Origin: Arabidopsis thaliana
Lineage: Eukaryota > Streptophyta > Magnoliopsida > Brassicales > Brassicaceae
NCBI RefSeq assembly: GCF_000001735.4
Contig: NC_003071.7
Location: 13,013,151-13,077,150 of the forward strand
Length of the DNA: 64,000 nucleotides
Reading direction: 5' to 3'
Shown: one piece after another, positions 1 to 12,085 of the stretch
Position numbering within the stretch: position 1 is the first letter of the stretch
Layout of the letters: each line of letters begins with the position of its first letter
Notes under the pieces: model-generated
What the model saw: the letters and a program-made list of their open reading frames with translations, nothing else
The model's database searches: none
Told to the model about the DNA's origin: nothing
Made by a program: the position numbers and the translations under genes

Positions 1-1733
1 TATATATTTATGTTTCAAAAGCTAATAATCTTTTAAGCAGTTTTCAGAAGTGAGTTGTTTAGCTTTAAGAATATACAAGAATTTGAATATTTAGAGGGTT
101 CATTTTCGGATATGGTCTAAAGAAATGGGCCGGGTATGCATTGTCTCGACGACTATGACCAAACTGAGAAGAAAATTGAACGTGCAACCTCCTAGCTAAG
201 TGACATACCAATGACTTATAGAAATCTCATATATGTTTAATAAGTCATAACGCAAAAATTATTTCTAACAAAAGCAAATGGGTTGATTTTGGAACTATAT
301 TTAATGGCATAGAAAACTTCTTCGAATCAGAAAAGAATATAAAATACGTGTGAGTTAGGATGTCACCATAGAAAATCTCCACAAAAGCGTGAACTCGATT
401 CTATATATATAACATTCAATCATTCTTACTAAAAACATCTATATATATATATTTTAAACAGTATGGATCCATTCATTCTGATCTGTACCAGATTGCAAAA
501 ATTAGTAAGATATCACAATTAAATAAATGAAATACAAATTGAGTTATTTTGGATTTTCAGATGAAACCACCAAACAAATACAAGTTGACTTGAATGTTCT
601 CCAACGCTATTTTTTTCTCTATTATATTTTATAACTAATTAATTCATTAAATCACATGTCCAAATATTTAATGATGAAACATAAAGTAAGTAAGCTAGTG
701 ACGAGAGAAGGACACCTCATTCTCATTACATAATGTGACGAGATTGAGCTGTCGTTTTGTTGTAAATATATGGTCGGGGGTCAATTATTCATATGCAGTT
801 TTAGGTCATTTATAAAGACCATTAAAAACGTCTTTAATATTTCAACAATCTTATAATTCAATTATTAAGAAGCATCTAGATATGGATTCACATTAGAGTT
901 CGTATTCTTTGACAGCAAATTCACATTAGACTTTTGATATATATATTGTACATTTGTAATATAGTATACGAAAATATTACTTGAAAACTGATGTTATGTG
1001 TTGCCATGATGCCATTGGTCCATGACTTTTCCACACGAAGGCCAAAGCATACTCTTATATTATATGAGTTGAGTCATTCTTTTTTCCTTTTGACGGCAAG
1101 TTGAGTAATTCAATTCTCTTGTCACTTACCGGTGATATAAGAGTTAATCTTATAAATAGTTTTCTGAAACTTAATATACTATAACAATGTAAAAGTCGTC
1201 GCTTTGTTATTTGAAGTGAAAATTAAGCAATGTTATGATATTTTTACTAATTAACTCAATATGAAAAACAAAAATCCTCTTAACTAAAACAGAAACATAA
1301 AAGACGACTTAGTTTTTGCTTTAGATCTAGACTCATAACTCAAAAAACAATTTCATTATAAACTTTTGTAGATCTTACAATTTTAAAATAAAATGTACAT
1401 TAATGTTGAAAAGCAAAATCTTAAATTAGTGTATACTACTACTTTTTTTTTATCACCGTGATAGATCATTAGATCCTTAACCTCAATCCCTAGAGCCTGC
1501 TTATTGCCTTTAAGCATTGTGCAATCACTACCAAACACACTCAAAACTAAATAAATATAATTTATAACTTATCAAATAAAATAAATACTATCAAGTGTGT
1601 ATGAAATCGATGACAATTTATTTATTACCTTATTACCATTTGTGTCTTGAAGTACACGTTAAGCTATTTTTATGTGTTATAAAGGCTTCTTCGTCAACCA
1701 ATTACGAAATCAAGCTTTTGAAGCTTCTCAACA
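1..1733. other. AT-rich upstream intergenic region
   Basis: I see no convincing coding frame on either strand here. The sequence is AT-rich with scattered TA runs, for example near 436-452, and carries the promoter and leader of the lipase gene that starts at 1734. No transposon end or RNA gene was recognised. Confidence 0.6.
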
Positions 1734-3855
1734 ATGGCGGCTATTCCTTCCCACAACAACCTTCTTACCATCAACCACAAAAACTCCATAACCGGTTCTT
1801 CTTCCCTAAATACCAATTTCTCAGAAATCAATTTTCCCGCCAAATTCCGAGTAGCTACGAGAGCTTTGTCCAGAACCGACGAGTCGTCTTTATCCGCCGT
1901 GATTTCTCGCCTCGAGCGAGAAAGGCGGGAAAGACAAGGTTTATTAATCGAGGAAGCGGAAGGAGCTGGAGAACTATGGATGACGGCGGAAGATATTCGC
2001 CGGCGAGATAAAAAAACCGAAGAAGAAAGAAGACTAAGAGACACGTGGCGTAAGATCCAAGGAGAAGACGATTGGGCCGGGTTAATGGATCCAATGGATC
2101 CAATTCTTAGATCGGAGCTAATCCGTTACGGCGAAATGGCTCAAGCTTGTTACGACGCTTTCGATTTCGATCCCGCTTCCAAATACTGCGGCACCTCCAG
2201 GTTCACGCGACTCGAGTTCTTCGATTCTCTCGGAATGATCGATTCCGGTTACGAGGTGGCGCGTTACCTCTACGCGACGTCGAACATCAATCTCCCGAAC
2301 TTCTTCTCGAAATCGCGGTGGTCTAAAGTCTGGAGCAAAAACGCTAATTGGATGGGATACGTCGCCGTTTCAGACGACGAAACGTCTCGTAACCGACTCG
2401 GCCGCCGTGATATCGCGATTGCGTGGAGAGGAACCGTTACGAAACTTGAATGGATCGCGGATCTAAAGGATTATTTAAAACCGGTAACCGAAAACAAGAT
2501 CCGATGCCCCGACCCGGCCGTTAAAGTCGAATCCGGATTCTTAGATCTCTACACTGACAAAGACACAACCTGCAAATTCGCGAGATTCTCAGCGCGTGAA
2601 CAGATTTTAACGGAGGTGAAACGGTTAGTGGAAGAACACGGCGACGACGATGATTCCGATTTAAGCATCACCGTGACGGGACACAGTCTCGGCGGCGCGT
2701 TAGCGATATTAAGCGCGTACGATATAGCGGAGATGAGATTGAATCGGAGTAAGAAAGGGAAAGTGATTCCGGTGACGGTGTTGACATACGGAGGACCGAG
2801 AGTTGGGAACGTTAGGTTTAGGGAGAGGATGGAGGAATTGGGAGTGAAAGTGATGAGAGTAGTGAATGTTCACGACGTGGTTCCCAAGTCGCCGGGATTG
2901 TTTTTGAACGAGAGTAGACCTCACGCGCTGATGAAGATAGCGGAGGGGTTGCCGTGGTGTTATAGCCACGTGGGGGAGGAGCTGGCGTTGGATCATCAGA
3001 ACTCGCCGTTTCTTAAACCTTCCGTTGATGTTTCTACTGCTCATAATCTTGAAGCTATGCTTCATTTACTTGACGGGTACGTTTCCTTTTTATTTTACTT
3101 TTCATTGTTTATATATTCATGTTCATAAAAAAAAATTGGTGTTGCCGTGATTGAAGATCACAAAAATTTATAACATTGGAAAATTTTGCATAGTTGGAAA
3201 AAAAAAAATATGATTAGCCAAAAACAATAGTATATACAACCATTTATACAAAAGGAATAGTATATACTTAATTACATATTTATTGGGATGATGGGAGAAA
3301 AAAAAAAAAACAGGACAGGGATGGTATAAGATGACCCAAATCAAAGTCTTATTGATATGTTATTTTTATGTGGAACTGGAAAACGACAAAATTTTGAAGC
3401 CGTGGGATAAATAGATTGGACTAGGTGTCCAAATGATTTCTTCGACCACATTAAAATATTCAAGAAGATCAAACTAGTGAGATCACGTCTAATTTGTTTT
3501 TGCGATATGATTGAACCGAATAACACGTGAAATTAATGTCGATTTAGTCATATGATGCAACTAATCAAACACTATTGACGTTGCTTTATATTTTTTTGAA
3601 ATTTTTAGGTATCATGGAAAAGGAGAGAGATTTGTGCTGTCGAGTGGGAGAGACCATGCGCTAGTGAACAAAGCGTCGGACTTTTTGAAAGAGCATTTAC
3701 AAATTCCACCGTTTTGGCGTCAAGACGCGAATAAAGGAATGGTTCGGAACAGTGAAGGTCGTTGGATTCAAGCCGAGCGTCTCCGTTTTGAGGATCATCA
3801 TTCTCCTGATATCCACCACCATCTCTCTCAGCTCCGTCTTGATCATCCTTGTTAA
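1734..3855 (+). CDS. DALL3: Plastid phospholipase A1 of the DAD1-like class (PLA1-Igamma type)
   Basis: Two exons, 1734-3076 and 3609-3855, joined by a GT-AG intron, give 529 residues. The first ~45 residues are rich in Ser, Asn and basic residues and look like a chloroplast transit peptide. The lipase core carries the class 3 nucleophile elbow GHSLGG with Ser at residue 318, and Asp381 in VNVHDVVP fits the second triad position. His412 in CYSHVG is the likely third member, although later histidines are possible. The family hydrolyses the sn-1 acyl chain of phospholipids and galactolipids in plastids, and DAD1 itself feeds jasmonate synthesis; that link is family knowledge, not visible here. 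The start is the first ATG of the long frame, and the transit peptide supports it. The identity as At2g30550 (PLA1-Igamma2/DALL3) rests on length and gene order. Confidence 0.93.
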
Positions 3856-4196
3856 TCACACGCACATATATATAATATACACATTTTCCCTAATTTGTAA
3901 ATGACGCATCCATCTTTTGAAAATAAAATGTCACAATCATCTCACTTGCATGCTTTGGTCAACGTACGTTCCCTATTAATAAAACTTATTACGTTTACGA
4001 GGCGATTGGGTTGGTTACTTGGGTTAATCAAATGCAACGACTAAATTAAGTATTTTCATTGGGAAAGATTGGTTTTGATCTTGCATTTGAAATTTTCACC
4101 TATTATATATACCCCATCCTTTTCACTTTCGTTTCTCATTCACACAAAATCTTAAAAATTTCTAAAGAGTGAAACTAAGAACTACTATTTCAAAGA
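3856..4196 (+). promoter_or_regulatory. Lipase 3' end and promoter of first glycine-rich gene
   Basis: The stretch contains the probable 3' UTR of the lipase and a TATA-like element, tattatatatac, at 4101-4112. That element lies about 85-95 bases before the ATG at 4197. The same element-leader arrangement recurs before the second glycine-rich gene. Confidence 0.5.
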
Positions 4197-4900
4197 ATGG
4201 GAGGAAAAGGCGGTAGCGGTAGCGGTGGAGGAGGAAAAGGTGGTGGTGGTGGTGGCAGTGGAGGAGGAAGAGGCGGCGGCGGCGGTGGAGGAGCGAAAGG
4301 TGGTTGCGGTGGAGGAGGGAAAAGCGGTGGTGGTGGGGGCGGAGGTGGCTACATGGTAGCACCAGGGAGCAATAGATCTTCTTACATTTCAAGAGATAAC
4401 TTTGAGAGTGATCCTAAAGGTTACTTTGATAATTTGCATGGTAGTGGACAGGGTAACAAGTGAAGTGAATTTGATCTGTAATGAATAGCTATGCCATGGA
4501 GATGGTTATTATTACCAAATCTAGTATCTAATGAATAAATAAAATGAGATTTTGCTATACCTCGTCTTACTCTCTTTTGAATATATGGTACTATAAAAGA
4601 GTTCCAATATGGGTCTATATCATGCAAGAAGTGTACAATTCAGTGATTTGAACATTAAGTTGGTACGACTTATTTAGTAGCAATTTGGTTCTCACTGGCA
4701 TTTTTGGGCTCTCAAGTTAATCCATTTCATTTGTTTAGTTTTGATGAACATGTCATGATATTTAATAATCACATCATCTCATTGTCATGACAAGATAAAG
4801 ATAATTGGGATACCACACTGGAATTAAATAGTATTAATCTTTACTTTCAAATTACAAGAAACTAGATTCGTACCACTACTGATTCGTGTTCACACATGAT
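4095..4900 (+). repeat. Tandem duplication unit 1 (glycine-rich gene plus flanks)
   Basis: The leader, coding region and downstream flank here align with 5300-6137. The shared 3' flank starts with caatttggttctcactg at about 4681 and again at about 5901, and continues through a run containing gatgaacatgtcatg. The copies differ by small indels and substitutions throughout. Confidence 0.85.
4197..4463 (+). CDS. Glycine-rich protein with conserved C-terminal tail, copy 1
   Basis: This is a single-exon frame of 88 residues. Residues 1 to about 50 are almost entirely Gly with Lys, Ser and two Cys. After that comes a non-repetitive tail of about 38 residues that includes GGYMVAPGSN, ISRDNFESD and KGYFDNLHG. 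There is no signal peptide, so this is not a classical cell-wall glycine-rich protein. The tail is nearly identical in the second copy at 5402, with changes spread over conservative positions, which suggests it is the constrained part. A TATA-like element and a short leader precede the ATG. The gene corresponds to the At2g30560 region. No biochemical function is known to me, and antisense frames over the GGN repeats are shadows. Confidence 0.8.
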   Translation: MGGKGGSGSGGGGKGGGGGGSGGGRGGGGGGGAKGGCGGGGKSGGGGGGGGYMVAPGSNRSSYISRDNFESDPKGYFDNLHGSGQGNK

Positions 4901-5401
4901 TACATGAGTCAATGTTTTGGCCACGGTGAGACATAGTCAATTCTAATTGGAGGTTAAGGTTTGGTTTATTGAAACGAACATGTCTTCCCGCTACTTCGAC
5001 CTCATCAATGTTTATTTTGTTAAAGAGTTTTCATTAAATAGAAATACATAGTAGGAGGAAACAATACATAACAAAAAAAAGTTTCATGACTAAGTTAGTT
5101 TTTTCTGTAATTGTTTTTTTTTGTTCGGTTAGAAAGAACTCTGGCCACTCCAAATAAACAACTGCAGAACTTGATAAAGCTTCCCTAACATTCAACAACA
5201 ATTAAATAAACGAAATTGCATAAAATAATATGACTAATTCGTGAAACGAGCAGGTCTTCCCGCCTCTTCGACCTTATTGACCTCATCAACCATCTACTTG
5301 AAAATTTACTCTATTATAAATATCCGTCCTCTCACCTCTCACTTTTAAACAAAACTTAAGTTTTCTTAAAGAGTCACTAAGAACTTCTAAGATTTCAAAG
5401 A
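4464..5401. other. Spacer between the two glycine-rich genes
   Basis: The first part, to about 4900, is the duplicated 3' flank. The rest is unique AT-rich DNA leading to a TATA-like element (tataaata, 5315-5322) before copy 2. No gene is seen. Confidence 0.6.
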
Positions 5402-6137
5402 ATGGAAGGAAAAGGTGGTAGCGGTGGAGGAGGGAAAGGTGGTGGTGGAGGAGGAGGAATAAGCGGCGGTGGAGCAGGAGGGAAAAGTGGTTGTGGTGGA
5501 GGGAAAAGTGGTGGTGGTGGTGGAGGAGGGAAAAATGGTGGTGGTTGTGGAGGAGGAGGAGGAGGGAAAGGAGGGAAGAGTGGTGGCGGTAGTGGAGGAG
5601 GTGGCTACATGGTAGCGCCGGGGAGCAACGGATCTTCTACCATTTCAAGAGATAAGTTTGAGAGTGATACTAAAGGTTACTTTGATAATCTCCATGGTAA
5701 AAAGTGAGTTTGGTCTTTATTGATCATCTATGGAGAATGGAGTGAAGATGGTTTACTACCAAATATATTATGTAATGAATGAATAAATGATAATTTGCTT
5801 TATTGTCTTACCCCATGTTAACTATATGTGTATTCATCAAGAGACTCTAAAACTTGTGTAATAATCAGTGATTGAAATGTAAATGTAAGATTAATTTATC
5901 AATTTGGTTCTCACTGACCATTATGGATGGGCTTTTGAATACATCCATTTCAATTGTTTGGTTTTGATGAACATGTCATGCATGATATTTAATAATCACA
6001 TAATCTCCTCCTTATCAATGTTATGACAAGATAAAGAGAATGGGGGAAAGTAAACACACATGAAAATAGTTTTTAGTCTTTACTTAACAATTACAAGAAA
6101 CTAGAAGGGTGAACACTTTTGATTCATGTTCTCACAT
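5300..6137 (+). repeat. Tandem duplication unit 2 (glycine-rich gene plus flanks)
   Basis: This is the second copy of the unit at 4095-4900, in direct orientation. It reaches to about 40 bases short of the PSBW stop codon, so its right edge lies in or next to the PSBW 3' UTR on the other strand. Confidence 0.85.
5402..5707 (+). CDS. Glycine-rich protein with conserved C-terminal tail, copy 2
   Basis: This is a single-exon frame of 101 residues, a tandem paralog of the gene at 4197. The Gly-rich segment is longer, about residues 1-66, with four Cys among Lys-Gly blocks. It ends in the same tail, with GGYMVAPGSN, ISRDKFESD and KGYFDNLHG. Copy 2 ends at Lys-Lys, whereas copy 1 adds a few residues. 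The length difference is confined to the glycine repeats, consistent with slippage, while the tail is kept. The leader and TATA box are also duplicated, so both copies could be expressed similarly. No function is assigned. Confidence 0.8.
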   Translation: MEGKGGSGGGGKGGGGGGGISGGGAGGKSGCGGGKSGGGGGGGKNGGGCGGGGGGKGGKSGGGSGGGGYMVAPGSNGSSTISRDKFESDTKGYFDNLHGKK

Positions 6138-6175
6138 GAAAATGGAAATGAGAAGACGAAAGATTGATTCTTCCT

Positions 6176-6903
6176 TCAGAGTGAAAGACCAGATTCTTCA
6201 TCCTCCTCGAGAGATGAAGTGTAGACGAAGAAGAAAGTCCAGATCAAACCAAAGACTCCAAACAGAATCCAACCCAAGAGGTTGTTGCTTAGACCAAAGG
6301 GTAATCCTGTTCCTTCTGTTGACATCCTCTCATCAACCAAAGCCATCGCGGGATTGCTCATCACCGCCGTCAAAGCAGCTGTTGCTGCAGCTGAAACTCC
6401 AGCCCCCATGACTGAGACGTTTCCTTGCTTTGTCTCCATTGAACATCTCACTCCTCCCTTCTTCTTACCCATTGGAGGCAAACCTGAGCAAACAATAGTT
6501 AAACTGGTTACAATCAACATTTGTTTATTGTTGATTCTCCACTAAACTAAAGTTTGGTCTAAAATCACACTCTCATTTACACAATACTTCTATTATTAAT
6601 GTTTGGTTCTGACTACAATCAAACCTTTAGATCAAAATTGTTTCTTGACTTCTTGTTGATTCACCACCAAACTAGACTTATCTCTATACATGTTTTCAAA
6701 ACCACTCAACAAATATAAGCAAACAAAGATCTTCTTCACTTTGCACATAACCAGAATGAATTTCTACTAAAAGATGAGATCTGAGAAAGATCAAGGAAGG
6801 CTTTTTTACCAAGAACAGGAGCAGAGATGGCGACGGTAGGCTTGAGAAGGAGAGCCGGACGAGCGGCGGAGACGGTGGAAGCGGAGGCAGTAAAGCTAGC
6901 CAT
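6176..6903 (-). CDS. PSBW: Photosystem II reaction centre protein W
   Basis: Two exons, 6903-6810 and 6483-6176, encode 133 residues. Exon 1 ([10 protein letters not shown]...) is a typical chloroplast transit peptide. A hydrophobic Ala-rich thylakoid-transfer segment ends in NPAMA at residue 79. The mature protein starts LVDERM at residue 80 and is 54 residues long, with one membrane span at about residues 98-119 and an acidic C-terminus. PsbW is a nuclear-encoded single-span subunit of photosystem II that stabilises PSII-LHCII supercomplexes in the thylakoid. The total length, mature length and two-step targeting signal all match the family. Its 3' end faces the glycine-rich pair. Plus-strand frames across it are shadows. 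Confidence 0.96.
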
Positions 6904-7413
6904 TTCTCTATTTGCTTCCCCTAACGACTGAGAGACTCTTCAATTGATTTTTTGTTTGTTCTGTTTGTGTTCTACAGCAACAAGAACACTTTTAATTTCT
7001 TTGCTTGTGTTGGCTTTTGGATCAAACATAAATATGTGGTGGATAAAAAATCTGTTCGAACCAACACAAGCCATCTAACTTGGATATGCTTCTATCCATA
7101 CTCCACCAATCGACGCCCTCCACGTGTCATATTTCATCTCTTTCCCTCCAACACAATCTTTTTCTCTCTTCTCTACTGATACATCATAATAAACTGCATC
7201 CAGATTGCAATATATAACAACCCAAAGAACGAACAACACCTATGTTGCTGTGAACTATATCTGATATTCTGCTCTGAGAATTTTGTGTGTTGTGTCAAAA
7301 AGAACAAAGATTTACACAAGAAATCGTTTAAAGAATGAAGCTAATTATAACATTTTGGAAAGAAGAAAAGAATCGAATTGAATCTAAGTTTTGTGGTAAC
7401 TTGTTTCAAAAAA
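6904..7413. other. Spacer between PSBW start and GAUT5 stop
   Basis: This 510-base region holds the PSBW promoter and leader and the GAUT5 3' UTR. The small plus-strand frames here have no recognisable product. The only element I can name is the G-box at 7121. Confidence 0.6.
7121..7126. promoter_or_regulatory. G-box (CACGTG) upstream of PSBW
   Basis: A palindromic CACGTG followed by TC lies about 218 bases upstream of the PSBW ATG at 6903. G-boxes are common in light- and ABA-responsive plant promoters. Its use here is inferred from position only. Confidence 0.45.
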
Positions 7414-10400
7414 TCAATCGTGAATGTTGCACCGTTGTAAGTGAGGGTGATGGTAAGGTACATGTATGTTCCAGTAGCGCTTGTACTTGTCTATACCGAT
7501 GTCCAGCCATGGTTTCATGATCCCGTCGTAGTGTATAACCGCTGCTTGTTCGATGTCGCTTGCCCTGAGTCCTGATTCGTGACCTAACCCACCCACGTTC
7601 CATCTCTTTTCCAACGGAAACGTTTGCCCGAAAAAAGTCAACCAACCTACTGGCAATCCCCCTGCTTTCCACAGATGTCCTTTTACTCCCTGCAACCAAA
7701 ACAACAATTTCACAACATACACATATGTAAGATGTTCTATTGACGGACATAAGCCACATTAACCATTTTGAATTCAAAACTCATCAAGGTAACAGTGTGA
7801 ATTTTTGATGCAGAGAACTAAAAGGTGATAAAATGTTGTACCAGGTCGAAGTATTTCAGGTATACAGAAGTCAACTCCTGTCTTCTCCATTCTTCGAGAT
7901 CAAATAGATTCATCCCGAATGCCCAAGTGCAAGCCTTGGGATCAAATTTCTGAGAAACCCATGCATCTGAGAAATTAATGAATGAGTCCATCGAACGATA
8001 TGAAGGATCACCTTCAAGACAAGTCTCTACAGCTCCAACAACTTTCCCCGTCATATCAAGGCTCCACAGTCTAGTTAGATCCCTTTGCACTACTACATCA
8101 TGATCGAAGAGTACGATCTTGTTTAGACCTGGGAAGATATCTGGGAGATAGAAGCGTGCATGGTTGAGCGCTGAAATGATTCTTGGGTCACTTGAATTTT
8201 GCTTCATCAGCAATTCAGCATGGTACAATGGCAGGACATTCATTTCATCAATGTTTAGGATTTGGATTGAAGCTCTGCCACTTGGGTTTAGTAAAAACCA
8301 CATTGAGATTGCTGGGTAATTGAGTGAATCTGTCACCACATGGAATACTATTTTATCCGGTTCCTGCAAGCAGTAATATCATTTGTTAAAAGACATGTGG
8401 CTTCAGCAGAGATTCGGAAAAGAGCATTAAAAACACAAGTTTGGATCGGGAATCTTGCATTAACAAGTTTAAGATGCTTGCAACATGATTTAAAATGATA
8501 CCTGAGTTTTGAATTAACAAGTGTAAGATGCTTGCAATATGGGGCATAAGTTTTGAATCATGAAAACATAAAACAATGCAAGGTTTCTCAACTGTAATTT
8601 AAAAAAAGATAAAGTTATTCACTGAACAAAGAGCACACAAAATGTAACTTCCTTTTCCTAGTTTCATAACTAGACAATATCCTATATATGGTACTAACCA
8701 CAGTAGAAGCCTAAAGCATTTGTCCAGATATCAAATTCAGGAGTATAAAGGAACTGAACCACAACATGTTGAAAGAAAGAGAATAAAGGTGAAACATTTA
8801 CCTTTGATGAGGAGATTGTAGAGTTAACAACAACCGAAGAGGCCAAAACATTGTCAGAGAAGACTACGTAATGGTAGAGATCAGGATCATTATAACTTTG
8901 TTGCAAAAGCTGCCTTTTTTCGTGATCCAGGGTAAAATATTCTGTTGTCAACCGCATTGAGAGACAATGAAGCCCTTTTGGGGTAGTCCTTGCTGCAAGC
9001 TGCATTAAATATGCTGCTTGTTTCTTCTGCGCCCGAGCTTGTTCTTCGGTTTTATAAGTCATGGCTTGGAGTTTGGTAGCAATGGCAGGGCAGTTGTGAA
9101 AGGCACGGCTGACCTTGTATAACGCAACTTCCATGGCCTTCAATCTGTTAGGAGAGCTGAAAAGAAACAAAACATTTATGTATGACTCTTCTAAATTAAC
9201 ACAATATTCATTAAGATTTAGCTTCATAAGTAAAGGCCAAAACTTTTTACAGGATGGAACAGGACTCCCTTTGAATCAATCAGCTGTGCTCACCTCTTTG
9301 GCAAATATTTATCCTTGGTAGTATCACCAGTAGCCCGTTCCAGCTCTTTCGTTCGAACTCTCAACTCCTTTACGATTTGGGAGTTATTCCCAGGTAGGGC
9401 CAAATTCAGATAGGCTTTCGCTTGGATAATTTTGTCTCTGATCTCCTTTACCCTCTCATCTGTTGCTCTTTCAAGTTGAACCCTTGTATTCTTTTCACTC
9501 TTACTTGAAGGGGGTCGGAATTCCGTTTTATGATTAAGTTGAATATCTCTTGCTGAAATTTTCACCTGAGACAGGAAATGGAACATACATTACAAAATTA
9601 AAGCATATGCTATGACTATCTGGATGCAAATTCTAAATTCGATTTTCTATTAACAAGTGTTAGCAAATCCCATTGAAGAAAGTGTCCTGTGATTTGACAA
9701 AAAGATACTAGAATTCTCATAGTCAATTGCTTCTAACTAATCCATAATCAAGTTCCTTTTATCTTCAAATCAACTGGATTAAACTACGTACCTCCGCATT
9801 CGAGCTTACTGTGGTTTTCTGTGAAACTGCTTGTTCCTCCTTTGGTTTGTGATTATTTCCTGAAATACATGGTATCTAAAGATAAGAAAGCTTCCCCGAT
9901 AATGACAACAAAACAAAATAACACAAGATCCGAAATATATTACCCTTATCAACTTCTGAGAGAAAGTTTTTTTGGTCTCCCTCATTAGACTGCACAGTAT
10001 CATTACTTTTATCAGAGGAATTTGACAAAACCACAGAATTAAAATCTCGATCCTGCAGAATACGTTTAGGCTCCTTCAAGCCTTCTTCGTCCTGAATTAC
10101 AAAGCAACCACACTTCAACAAAATGAATGCTTAAACAAAGTTTATGGAATGCTTAAACGAACAGAACCTGTTCAATAGCAGTAAGTCTAAGTTCATCCTC
10201 GGTCTTATCTGTCTGCAGAATAAAAGTAGCAGCATCTCAGTTGTGCATTCTCGAGAAAATGAATAGGATAATACGCAACGCTACGATATAGAATCATTGC
10301 ACAATCAAACAGCAATACTGAAGAGTTCCTGGTGAGGATTAGAACAGAAGGATCTAAGCTCAGGATATACGTACAATGTCGGATAATTCTTCAATGAATT

Positions 10401-10756
10401 CTCCTCTATCTGCCAGAAAACAATCAATAGACAAAATCAAAACAGCTTTCAGAAGCGTAATCCAAAAGCTGAGACTAAATCAAACAAAGGTAAATCCAGT
10501 AACGAATTCCAGAAATCTAATCAACGCAATCTGCAATCAAGTAACAACTCTTCACTATACTATCGCCATATCCATCAATCTAACATCCCTGAGACCAAAA
10601 TTAGAAAGCGAATTGAAGAAACCGCAGAAGTAGAAGAAGCTCACCGACGGAAGTGATGCTCTTGAGCCGATTCGAAACGAAAACAATCGGAGCTAAAACA
10701 GATAACAATAGCAGCGAGAGGATCAGAATCCTCTGCCAACGACGAACTTGATTCAT
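7414..10756 (-). CDS. GAUT5: Probable galacturonosyltransferase of the GAUT family
   Basis: Nine exons (10756-10645, 10409-10375, 10212-10168, 10091-9944, 9859-9792, 9565-9294, 9156-8802, 8363-7842, 7689-7414) give 610 residues, all with GT-AG borders and consistent phases. Residues 1-30 have a short basic N-terminus and one hydrophobic span, making a type II Golgi membrane protein. A stem with coiled-coil character follows. The GT8 domain carries the metal-binding DxD motif (FDHDVV, Asp432 and Asp434) and the C-terminal HxxGxxKPW motif starting at His572. GAUT proteins transfer galacturonic acid in pectin synthesis; the activity of this member is inferred. The start is the only ATG in the frame, which stays open upstream without another ATG. 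Gene and protein length match GAUT5 (LGT5, At2g30575). Confidence 0.95.
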
Positions 10757-11426
10757 CAATGTGCGTAACTTCTCAGAGAACGCTTCATATATTTTATCTC
10801 CGTTGCGCTTTAATCGTTCTCCACGAAGAAGAAGAAGCACATTCCCAGAGGGAAGAACACAGATCTCGGAGATTCTCTGCTTCTTCAACAAGCAATTGAA
10901 GAAAACGATGAGCAGATTAGGGTTTTCAGATTCTTCTGCAATAGGATTCGATAAATGCGAGAGTCTGTTTCTACGATTTCATATCTGGAGATTCAGAGCT
11001 TCCTCGTGCATGTTTAGAGACTTCTGCTCTTTTATTTTTTTTCGCTTAACTCAGATTTTTTAATATTTATAAATCAATGTATTTATTTGATTTTTATACG
11101 GAGAGGATTAATGTTGAGATACAGATATAGTGCGGCGCGGTGTACATGTGCTAGCAAAATTACTAGTTTACTAAGATTTGACTTCTTTTGATTGGCTTAG
11201 TGGAAATTCTCCCAAGCCACCATAGATGTTTTGACACGTTGATAGAATGTACTGTCAATGATTTTCAAGAGTGGGAAATTCACAGCTTTGTACTTTGGAG
11301 TTTGGAGGAACAACTGGAATGTTTGAGGTCGAATTTGGGAATTGAAATTTTTAACCCCTGGATGAGTTTATATTTGATTGATCTCTCTATTATGGGGTGT
11401 TGAATGTTATTTACAAAAAAAAAATA

Positions 11427-12085
11427 GTCATTGTTTTATGGACGAATAAATTATCTACTTGTCGTTTTTTTACCGAATAACGCATAAATTAGATTCAATA
11501 CGGATAATTCCTAAAATAAAATAAAAACGGTTAGTTCTTCTAACATACGTTACTATAACAAACGTACTTGACGAGTTGGCATAAAAATGTATTTCTACTG
11601 TTTTAAAAGTAACGTACGATTCGTCTTGCATACTGTGACGAAATATGTAAATTCTTTTGTCGCTTAGTGATGATGTGAATTATTTTGATTCATAAAGTAG
11701 AAACTCGATACATACCTATTAACTAAACATGTATTATGTTGTGATTCATTTTTGCCTAACAAATAAAATTTATTAGCAAGAACCATTAAAATTTCATACT
11801 AATTTTGGATACTAAAATGTTAGATTGATATATAAGAAAAGTATATACTCAAAAAGATTTAACAATTTACCAATATTTAGTATTGGAATCAGTGTAGTGT
11901 TTGTTAGTACATGCTTTTCTACATTTAGAAACAGTTAAATTATAATTGCAAAAGGAAGCAATATTGAGGTATTAATAAGGTTTTACACTTTTACTTCAGC
12001 TAGCTTTGAATTTTAGAAGTTTTATGGACTATTAAATTATCTACTTGTCGATCTTTCATAAAAACTGTTGGCTCTTGCGAGAGAT
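11427..12085 (+). repeat. Dispersed repeat copy upstream of DRIP2
   Basis: This stretch aligns along its length with the units at 17833-19800. Shared landmarks in order are attatctacttgtcg, tgaattagattc-like, acatacgttact, aaagtaacgtacgattcgt, tttgtcgctta, aaaatgttagattgatata, cagtattggaatc-like and gaagcaatatt. A second unit begins near 12022 and breaks off by about 12085. No terminal inverted repeats or coding capacity were found. Confidence 0.8.

Noticed and set aside
1694..3065. Several open frames on both strands overlapping the lipase gene
   Set aside because: They lie antisense or out of frame to a well-supported lipase exon with catalytic motifs; GC-rich coding DNA produces such shadows.
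4162..4627. Minus-strand frames rich in His, Leu and Ser over the glycine-rich genes
   Set aside because: They are the reverse reading of GGN codon runs and have no independent support.
4200..5620. Regular short repeats resembling a CRISPR array
   Set aside because: The periodicity is glycine codon repetition inside coding frames in a plant nuclear genome; there are no spacers or cas genes.
6109..6545. Plus-strand frames across PSBW
   Set aside because: Antisense to the PSBW second exon, with no recognisable product.
10757..10891. N-terminal extension of GAUT5 upstream of 10756
   Set aside because: The frame stays open but its first codon is TTG; no ATG occurs, and the 610-residue form from 10756 matches the expected protein.
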